Under the pieces are notes generated by a model that did not search any database, was not told the origin of the DNA, and saw nothing but the letters and a program-made list of their open reading frames with translations. Made by a program: the position numbers and the translations under genes. From assembly GCA_946886805.1 (NCBI GenBank), contig CAMPJM010000296.1, positions 1 to 5,664 on the forward strand: 5,664 bases of DNA. The letters are read 5' to 3'. Origin of the DNA: an uncultured Flammeovirgaceae bacterium. Lineage in GTDB: Bacteria > Bacteroidota > Bacteroidia > Cytophagales > Cyclobacteriaceae. Below are positions 1 to 3,928 of this stretch, piece by piece (the stretch's first letter is position 1; every line of letters starts with the position of its first letter).

Positions 1-256
1 TGGCTACTTTACACGAATAGAAACCTTTAGCACCAAATTGACTAAGGCCTATAATGGTATTAGCCGCCGAACCCCCACATTGTAAGTTACTTCCCGGTAA
101 ATGAATGGCCTGCACCAGTTGATGCTGCCGCTCCTCGTCTACCAATGTCATAAAACCTTTTTCAATTCCATTCTCGAAAAAGAAATTATCTTCAACTTCG
201 GTTACTATATCTACCAGGGCGTTTCCAATCCCATAAACATCATATTTTTTAGTCAT
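1..256 (-). CDS. PfkB-family (adenosine-kinase-like) carbohydrate/nucleoside kinase, N-terminal part
   Basis: This is the first 85 codons of a ribokinase/PfkB-superfamily kinase, truncated by the window edge. The start is the ATG at 254-256, giving a protein beginning MTKKYDVYGIGNALVDIV. That opening beta-strand with the N-A-L-V-D motif is typical of adenosine-kinase-like PfkB members, in which the Asp contacts the sugar of the substrate. At residues 60-67 the glycine-rich C-G-G-S-A-A-N-T stretch matches the first PfkB signature, followed by the usual LSQFGAKGFYSCKVA-type strand. The family phosphorylates a sugar or nucleoside hydroxyl with ATP in the cytoplasm. The catalytic Asp and the anion-hole GAGD motif lie in the missing C-terminal half, so activity and substrate cannot be confirmed. 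Adenosine, ribose or another sugar are all possible. The gene lies 82 bp downstream of the YghO-like gene on the same strand, and I see no convincing promoter of its own in that gap. Confidence 0.88.
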   Translation of the reverse strand, partial: MTKKYDVYGIGNALVDIVTEVEDNFFFENGIEKGFMTLVDEERQHQLVQAIHLPGSNLQCGGSAANTIIGLSQFGAKGFYSCKVA

Positions 257-312
257 CGTTGGTTATGTAGTTTTATTAAAGTTTAATTGCGTGTTTGCTA
301 GTTGCGTATTAT

Positions 313-336
313 AAGAGTGTTAAAACCCGCACCCTT
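313..336 (-). terminator. Weak hairpin just after the YghO-like gene
   Basis: Read on the minus strand, AAGGGTG and CACTCTT can pair over 7 bp, including one G-U pair, around a 10-nt loop. The hairpin starts two bases after the stop codon of the 339-1505 gene. The mismatch is a G-U pair only in the minus-strand transcript, the direction of the adjacent gene. There is no proper U-tract after it, so it may be an attenuating or 3'-end-protecting hairpin rather than a true terminator. The downstream kinase could still be co-transcribed. Confidence 0.28.
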
Positions 337-338
337 TA

Positions 339-1505
339 TTAGCTCATGATAGGAGCCCTATGAAACTCCTTTTCTTCATCAAATAATTTTCTATAGGTTA
401 CATGTGTTTTTCTTATGCTTCCTCCAACAGATTCTGCTACTTTCATCATTTTCGGGTTAAAATCACCAATCCAGTTCATTTCCAGCTCTTCATATCTAAA
501 ATCTGGAGCCCAACAGATTTTATAGAACTTTATAATAATAGCAATTGCAGCTCCTTTGCTTTGAAACTCAGGTACAACCCCAAAAACTACACCAAACATC
601 TTTTTACAAGTTCCTCGCCATCTATGGTATAAAAATTTCATTTTACCAATAAGGTCTAGTTTTCCGTTCACATGTTTAAATATCTGGTTTAGTTCGGGCA
701 ACATTAGAAAAAAGGCAATTGGTTCTCCTTTGTAGTAAGCAAACCACAAAAGATCTTCCTCTAAGACAGGCTGTAAACTTTTCATAGTCGCTTCTATCTG
801 ATCTTGCGTCATCTCGTCCACTCCATCGTGCCTTGCCCATGCCTTGTTGTAGACAGTCCTAAAATCCCTGGTGTACTTCTCTACATTGCTTTTTTTGAAA
901 TGTTCAAAATGAAAATCCGGATTCTGAAAAGTTCTTTCTGCTACTCTTACAAGCCGCTCATCTAAAGTTCCTTCTTTTAACTTTCGATAATAAGTATATT
1001 GTTGAAAATAAGTTTTAAAGCCGTAGTTCTCAAAAAGGGGCTGGTAGTATTTAAAATTGTAGGGCATGCAATAATTCGGTTCATAGAAACCATCTATCAG
1101 CAATCCCCACCAATTCAATCTATCACCAAAATTTATAGGGCCATCCATAGCCTTCATGCCTTTTTCCTGCAGCCACTTTTTACAGGTATCCATAAGTTTA
1201 TTAGCAGCATTCTGGTCATTGATACACTCAAAAAATCCCATGCCTCCGGTAGGCTGTTCAAAAGTATGCGCGGTTTTCCTATCAATAAAAGCTGCTACAC
1301 GTCCGATAACCTTTTGATTGTCGTCCAAAAGGATCCATCTTACGCATTCTCCATGTTGAAAATACTTGTTCTCGGAAGGATCGAATACTTTTTCAATATC
1401 TTTATCCAACGGCCGGATCCAATTTTTATCTTTTTCATAAAGCCTGACAGGCAGCATTAAAAACTCTTTCTTATCAGAAGAAGAAACAACCTCTTTAATA
1501 TTCAT
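339..1505 (-). CDS. YghO-like GNAT-fold conserved protein (putative N-acyltransferase)
   Basis: A complete 388-residue cytoplasmic protein with no signal peptide or membrane segment. I recognise it as the YghO-like group, common in Bacteroidota and related to GNAT acetyltransferases; no substrate is known to me. Visible landmarks are an N-terminal strand with the sequence RVAAFIDR (residues 69-76), G-F-F-E (90-93), and a conserved G-P-I-N-F-G-D followed by NWWGLLIDGF (122-140). Then come a Tyr-rich segment MPYN...YYQPLFENYGF (148-163) and, in the C-terminal half, VVPEFQSKGAA (310-320), which resembles the GNAT acetyl-CoA pyrophosphate loop (Q/R-x-x-G-x-G/A). An E-L-E-M-N-W strand (340-345) precedes the final helix and V-G-G turn. 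The start ATG at 1503-1505 is supported by a promoter-like box 18 bp upstream and by the lack of a sensible internal alternative. It is divergent from the aminotransferase and co-directional with the PfkB kinase. Acyl transfer is inferred from the fold only. Confidence 0.85.
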   Translation of the reverse strand: MNIKEVVSSSDKKEFLMLPVRLYEKDKNWIRPLDKDIEKVFDPSENKYFQHGECVRWILLDDNQKVIGRVAAFIDRKTAHTFEQPTGGMGFFECINDQNAANKLMDTCKKWLQEKGMKAMDGPINFGDRLNWWGLLIDGFYEPNYCMPYNFKYYQPLFENYGFKTYFQQYTYYRKLKEGTLDERLVRVAERTFQNPDFHFEHFKKSNVEKYTRDFRTVYNKAWARHDGVDEMTQDQIEATMKSLQPVLEEDLLWFAYYKGEPIAFFLMLPELNQIFKHVNGKLDLIGKMKFLYHRWRGTCKKMFGVVFGVVPEFQSKGAAIAIIIKFYKICWAPDFRYEELEMNWIGDFNPKMMKVAESVGGSIRKTHVTYRKLFDEEKEFHRAPIMS

Positions 1506-1523
1506 TTTTAATTAATTTACTTC

Positions 1524-1531
1524 CAAAAGTA
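1524..1531 (-). promoter_or_regulatory. Candidate Bacteroidota -7 box for the YghO-like gene
   Basis: The minus strand reads TACTTTTG, a full match to the phylum's TAnnTTTG -7 consensus. It lies 18 bp before the ATG, which implies a very short leader. At the expected -33 distance the sequence is T-rich but has no clean TTG, so the promoter is only half supported. Confidence 0.45.
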
Positions 1532-1619
1532 AAGACTTATTGAATAGGAATAAAAATTTCTATCGAAGAAAGAAATCGCGTACCCGATTTTTTCGGTCAA
1601 ATTTAAATAATAGAAGGTA

Positions 1620-1649
1620 TTGCAATTACGATTCATAATAGTAGTTTAG
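1620..1649 (+). promoter_or_regulatory. Candidate promoter of the aminotransferase gene, with an overlapping palindrome
   Basis: On the plus strand a TTG at 1620-1622 is followed, after 19 bp, by TAGTTTAG at 1642-1649. The latter matches five of the six fixed positions of TAnnTTTG. The spacing is that expected for the Bacteroidota primary sigma factor, and transcription would begin about 30 bp before the ATG at 1685. The TTG sits inside the perfect 8-bp palindrome ATTGCAAT (1619-1626), which could be a regulator site, although an 8-bp palindrome in AT-rich DNA may be chance. Confidence 0.4.
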
Positions 1650-1684
1650 CCACCTCTAAACCATAAACTTTTATAGAGTTTGAA

Positions 1685-2791
1685 ATGAAAATAGGCTATA
1701 TAGATTTAAAAAAGCAGTATAACTCTATAAAAAATGAAATAGATGAGGCTATTAGGGAAGTTTTTGAGGAAGCCGTTTTTACTGGGCCTAACAAGTTTGT
1801 AGATACTTTTGAAATAGATTTTGCGGCAACGCATCATGCAAAACATTGTGTTGCATTAAATTCAGGCACTGCTGCCCTTCACGCTGTGCTTATGGCTCTC
1901 GGAATTGGCCCGGGCGATGAAGTTATTGTTCCTGCCAATACATTTTTTGCTACTCCTCAATCAGTAAGCTTAGTGGGAGCTATCCCGGTTTTTGTTGATT
2001 GTGAGGAAAGGTTCTACAACATTGATCCTGAAAAAGTTGAGCTTGCTATTACAAAAAAAACCAAGGCCATTATTGCGGTTCATCTTTATGGCCAACCGGC
2101 TGAGTTAATGCCGTTAAAAGAAATTGCAGATAAACATGGCTTGTACTTGATAGAAGATTGTGCTCAAGCACACCTGGCTCAATATCATGATTCGTTCGTA
2201 GGTACAATAGGAATTGCAGGATGTTTTAGTTTCTACCCCGTAAAAAACCTTGGATCTTTTGGAGAAGGAGGAGCAGTTACGACTAATGACGAGTATCTGG
2301 CTTCCCAATTAAGACTAATCCGCTCAAACGGTTCTGTTAAAAAATACTACCACGAAAGAATTGGTCACAACTTCCGGATGGAAAGCCTACAGGGAGCTAT
2401 ATTAGCAGTAAAACTGAAGCATTTGGATAAATGGACTGAAACAAGAATCTATAATGCGGCTCTTTATAGTGATTATTTGGGATCAATAGAAAACGTGACC
2501 CTTCCAAAGAAATTAGCGACTGCGAGGCACGTATACCATGCCTATATAATCAGAATAAATGAAAGGGATGAATTAAAACTTTTTCTTGGCGAAAAGGGCA
2601 TCTGTACAGAAATTCATTACCCAATTCCTTGCCATCTTCAACCGGCTTATAAATTTTTAAAATACCAAAAGGGAAGTATGCCTGTTACAGAACAGGTTGC
2701 CAAACAGATTTTGTCACTACCCATATCTGACCAACTTTTGCACCATGAAATTGAATATATAACTAGTATGATAGCCAGATTCTATCGTTGA
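1685..2791 (+). CDS. DegT/DnrJ/EryC1/StrS family PLP-dependent sugar aminotransferase
   Basis: A complete 368-residue member of the nucleotide-sugar aminotransferases (fold type I, normally a homodimer in the cytoplasm). These enzymes transfer an amino group, usually from glutamate, to a keto-sugar nucleotide. Motifs in order: an N-terminal YIDLKKQY helix; NSGTAAL (59-65), which binds the PLP phosphate; GDEVIVPANTFFAT (77-90); HLYGQP (133-138); E-D-C-A-Q-A-H (157-163), with D158 expected to contact the PLP ring nitrogen; and FSFYPVKNLGSFGEGGA (181-197), in which K187 is the predicted Schiff-base lysine. Further on are G-H-N-F-R-M-E-S-L-Q (227-236), HYPIPCHLQPAY (311-322) and LSLP (343-346). 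Length is normal and all key residues are present. The overall pattern recalls the FdtB/QdtB/WecE type, but the exact sugar and carbon position cannot be read from sequence. No glycosyltransferase, dehydratase or acyltransferase of a sugar pathway is adjacent, apart from the divergent YghO-like GNAT-fold gene, whose involvement is speculative. Confidence 0.93.
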   Translation: MKIGYIDLKKQYNSIKNEIDEAIREVFEEAVFTGPNKFVDTFEIDFAATHHAKHCVALNSGTAALHAVLMALGIGPGDEVIVPANTFFATPQSVSLVGAIPVFVDCEERFYNIDPEKVELAITKKTKAIIAVHLYGQPAELMPLKEIADKHGLYLIEDCAQAHLAQYHDSFVGTIGIAGCFSFYPVKNLGSFGEGGAVTTNDEYLASQLRLIRSNGSVKKYYHERIGHNFRMESLQGAILAVKLKHLDKWTETRIYNAALYSDYLGSIENVTLPKKLATARHVYHAYIIRINERDELKLFLGEKGICTEIHYPIPCHLQPAYKFLKYQKGSMPVTEQVAKQILSLPISDQLLHHEIEYITSMIARFYR

Positions 2792-2836
2792 TCAAGATCT
2801 TTGAAAGAAAGGTGATTGACCTAAAGCTTAAAGCCA

Positions 2837-2863
2837 TTAAAAAACTTAAGTAGTGTTTTTTAA
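2837..2863 (+). terminator. Terminator-like hairpin after the aminotransferase gene
   Basis: TTAAAAAAC (2837-2845) and GTTTTTTAA (2855-2863) form a perfect 9-bp stem around a 9-nt loop, 45 bp after the stop codon. The 3' arm supplies a run of six T. Because the stem is nearly all A-U it would be a weak, possibly bidirectional terminator, as the opposite strand also ends in a T run. It directly abuts the larger inverted repeat starting at 2865. Confidence 0.45.
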
Positions 2864-2864
2864 C

Positions 2865-3046
2865 AGGGAAATCGCTTTTAAAAACGAAAGAAGTTTCAAT
2901 GAACTACTCATCCGTCCGACCGCCCATTTCTGAAATTGCCAAGATAGTTAAAATATACTTCTTCTTTAATAATACAGCGGTTGGACGGGTACTAATGATC
3001 GGGAGCCGTGTTCCGTTAAACCTGGATATTTAAAGGCGATTTCCCT
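2865..3046 (+). repeat. Long outer inverted repeat (18 bp arms) enclosing a second stem: structured RNA or MITE-like element
   Basis: The arms are 2865-2882 (AGGGAAATCGCTTTTAAA) and 3029-3046 (TTTAAAGGCGATTTCCCT). They pair at all 18 positions if the single non-Watson-Crick position (U2876 with G3035) is taken as a wobble in a plus-strand RNA. The flanking bases taac on the left and gtta on the right extend the dyad after a small bulge. Inside lies a second 14-bp stem, listed separately, plus short potential hairpins on each side: gaaa-gaag-tttc at 2886-2897, and cggga/ttccg, with one G-U, around 3000-3015. The whole could fold as one RNA of about 180 nt. Alternatively these are terminal inverted repeats of a small non-autonomous transposon; only an uninformative 2-bp 'ac' flanks both ends. 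No clear promoter precedes it. A 6S-like RNA is conceivable from length and shape, but I see no decisive match. Confidence 0.6.
2910..2990 (+). repeat. Inner GC-rich inverted repeat (14-bp stem) nested in the outer repeat
   Basis: The arms ATCCGTCCGACCGC (2910-2923) and GCGGTTGGACGGGT (2977-2990) pair at all 14 positions in a plus-strand RNA: twelve Watson-Crick pairs and two wobbles (U2911-G2989 and G2918-U2982). On the minus strand these two would be A-C mismatches. The 53-nt AT-rich loop contains weak secondary dyads, such as atttc-t-gaaat. The stem is the most GC-rich and thermodynamically strongest element in the gap. Confidence 0.6.
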
Positions 3047-3103
3047 ACGTTATCCATAACAATCGTTAAAATCAACAGGCGGCAATCAGCCAAGAAAACA
3101 TTA

Positions 3104-3167
3104 GATTAGGTTCTATAAAGACAAATTTTTTACGAAAAAAAATTGATTATCATCATAGAACCTAATT
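3104..3167. repeat. 12-bp perfect inverted repeat with inner A/T hairpin, near the end of the barrel gene
   Basis: ATTAGGTTCTAT (3105-3116) and ATAGAACCTAAT (3155-3166) are perfect inverted copies, extended by a possible G-U pair at 3104/3167. The 38-nt interval holds a second dyad, AATTTTTT (3124-3131) against AAAAAATT (3137-3144). The right arm is 11 bp from the stop codon of the minus-strand barrel gene, so the structure may protect or terminate that transcript. It does not look like a classical intrinsic terminator, as it lacks a GC-rich stem followed by U's. Terminal repeats of a small element are another reading. Confidence 0.5.
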
Positions 3168-3177
3168 GATTCTTCTG

Positions 3178-3846
3178 TTAAAATTTATAACCTAAAGAGA
3201 ATTTCACCGCGCGATTGAAAGCATTTACATCAGAGCTACCTTCATCAAGGGTGGATAAGCCATGATCATACGTTGCGCTGATGCTCAGACCATTTTTGAA
3301 CTGATAACCTAAGCCGCCTACAACACCGAAATCGAATTTCCTAAACCCAGGATCGACGTTGAAGTCTTCGCCAATTGAAAACCCAAGAATACCCGCTTCA
3401 GCCCTAATTTTGCTTGAAGCTAAATAAGCCACCTGAGGGCCACCTGTCAAATAAAGCCCTTCGGTTATATAGACTTTTGCAAGCACAGGTAATTCTATGT
3501 AGCTAAGTTTGCTCGATATTTCCCCTTTTAAGTTTAAAAATCCTCCTTCGCTCAATGTTTGAGATACTTTCAAGCCTTTTTGGGAATAAAAAACGCCTGG
3601 TTCTATAGAAAACCTATCGGTAACAGGAATTTCTAAAAACAGCCCTGCGTGAAAACCGGTGAGACTTTCTGTTTTCAGAACAGTAGTCATATCAGCTAAT
3701 TCCGAAAAACTTTCCATTGCGTCTCCCCTCCAGTCCGTAATATTGACGCCTCCTCTCAATCCAATTTTAATGGGTGAATTTTGAGCAAACAAACTGTGCG
3801 AAAATACAGGAAGCAGTAACACGAATATTAGTAGTATTTTTTTCAT
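3178..3846 (-). CDS. PorT-like outer membrane beta-barrel protein
   Basis: A complete 222-residue secreted protein of the Bacteroidota porin/PorT-like outer membrane beta-barrel type (OMP_b-brl_2-like). The N-terminus is a clear Sec signal peptide: two lysines after Met, a hydrophobic core (residues 4-15) and a likely cleavage after A21 in S-L-F-A-Q. The mature part alternates strand-forming segments with turns. Examples are IKIGLRGGVNITDW (26-39), the F-H-A-G-L-F-L-E-I-P-V strand, R-F-S-I-E-P-G-V-F-Y-S-Q-K-G, ELPVLAKVYITEGLYLTGGP, FDFGVVGGLGYQFKNGLSI, and a final KFSLGYKF ending in the terminal aromatic that the BAM machinery recognises. The size suits an eight-stranded barrel. These proteins are seldom functionally defined; transport, adhesion or a structural role cannot be separated here. 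It lies 82 bp downstream of the hybrid regulator on the same strand, with its own candidate promoter, and converges on the aminotransferase gene. Confidence 0.9.
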   Translation of the reverse strand: MKKILLIFVLLLPVFSHSLFAQNSPIKIGLRGGVNITDWRGDAMESFSELADMTTVLKTESLTGFHAGLFLEIPVTDRFSIEPGVFYSQKGLKVSQTLSEGGFLNLKGEISSKLSYIELPVLAKVYITEGLYLTGGPQVAYLASSKIRAEAGILGFSIGEDFNVDPGFRKFDFGVVGGLGYQFKNGLSISATYDHGLSTLDEGSSDVNAFNRAVKFSLGYKF

Positions 3847-3894
3847 TTCAGTAGTTATTTAGTGTAACATACTGATCAAGATGAAAAACCATGC

Positions 3895-3902
3895 CAAAAA
3901 TA
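3895..3902 (-). promoter_or_regulatory. Candidate Bacteroidota -7 box for the barrel gene
   Basis: The minus strand reads TATTTTTG, an exact fit to TAnnTTTG, 48 bp before the ATG. This leaves a leader of roughly 40 nt rich in A and T. No TTG is visible at the expected -33 distance, so the upstream half is unsupported. It suggests the barrel gene can be transcribed separately from the regulator. Confidence 0.45.
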
Positions 3903-3928
3903 TTTAACCAGAAGAATATATTTCTTAT

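Larger units (their letters stand above)
2792..3177. other. 386-bp non-coding gap between convergent genes, rich in inverted repeats
   Basis: I find no credible coding region here on either strand. The interval holds a terminator-like A/T hairpin (2837-2863), nested long inverted repeats (2865-3046), a small dyad gttat-cc-ataac (3049-3060) and a further inverted repeat (3104-3167). The part between about 2911 and 3020 is visibly richer in G and C than the flanks, with runs such as ccgtccgaccgccc and cggttggacggg, which stands out from the surrounding spacer DNA. Confidence 0.7.

Noticed and set aside
101..286. 61-codon open frame on the plus strand
   Set aside because: It is antisense to the PfkB-type kinase start region, whose minus-strand translation shows clear family motifs.
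999..1460. 153-codon open frame on the plus strand
   Set aside because: It lies wholly antisense to the well-supported YghO-like gene. Its translation has no recognisable domain and it has no promoter, so it is a shadow frame.
2865..3046. Retron msr-msd RNA
   Set aside because: The flanking inverted repeats superficially resemble a1/a2 arms, but no reverse transcriptase or effector gene lies within the window. The gene that follows is a barrel protein on the opposite strand.
2865..3046. 6S RNA or another known housekeeping RNA
   Set aside because: Length and a stem-bubble-stem shape are loosely compatible with 6S RNA. However, the putative bubble is large and asymmetric (27 and 38 nt), no promoter is evident upstream, and I recognise no conserved sequence signature. 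It is kept only as an alternative, not a call.
2863..3060. Integron attC site
   Set aside because: The ends do not carry a paired RYYYAAC / GTTRRRY core (the right side reads GTTATCC). The spacing exceeds usual attC lengths, and no integrase or cassette array is visible.
2792..3177. CRISPR array or tRNA gene in the gap
   Set aside because: There are no regularly spaced direct repeats, and no cloverleaf with a T-loop GTTCGA-type motif on either strand.
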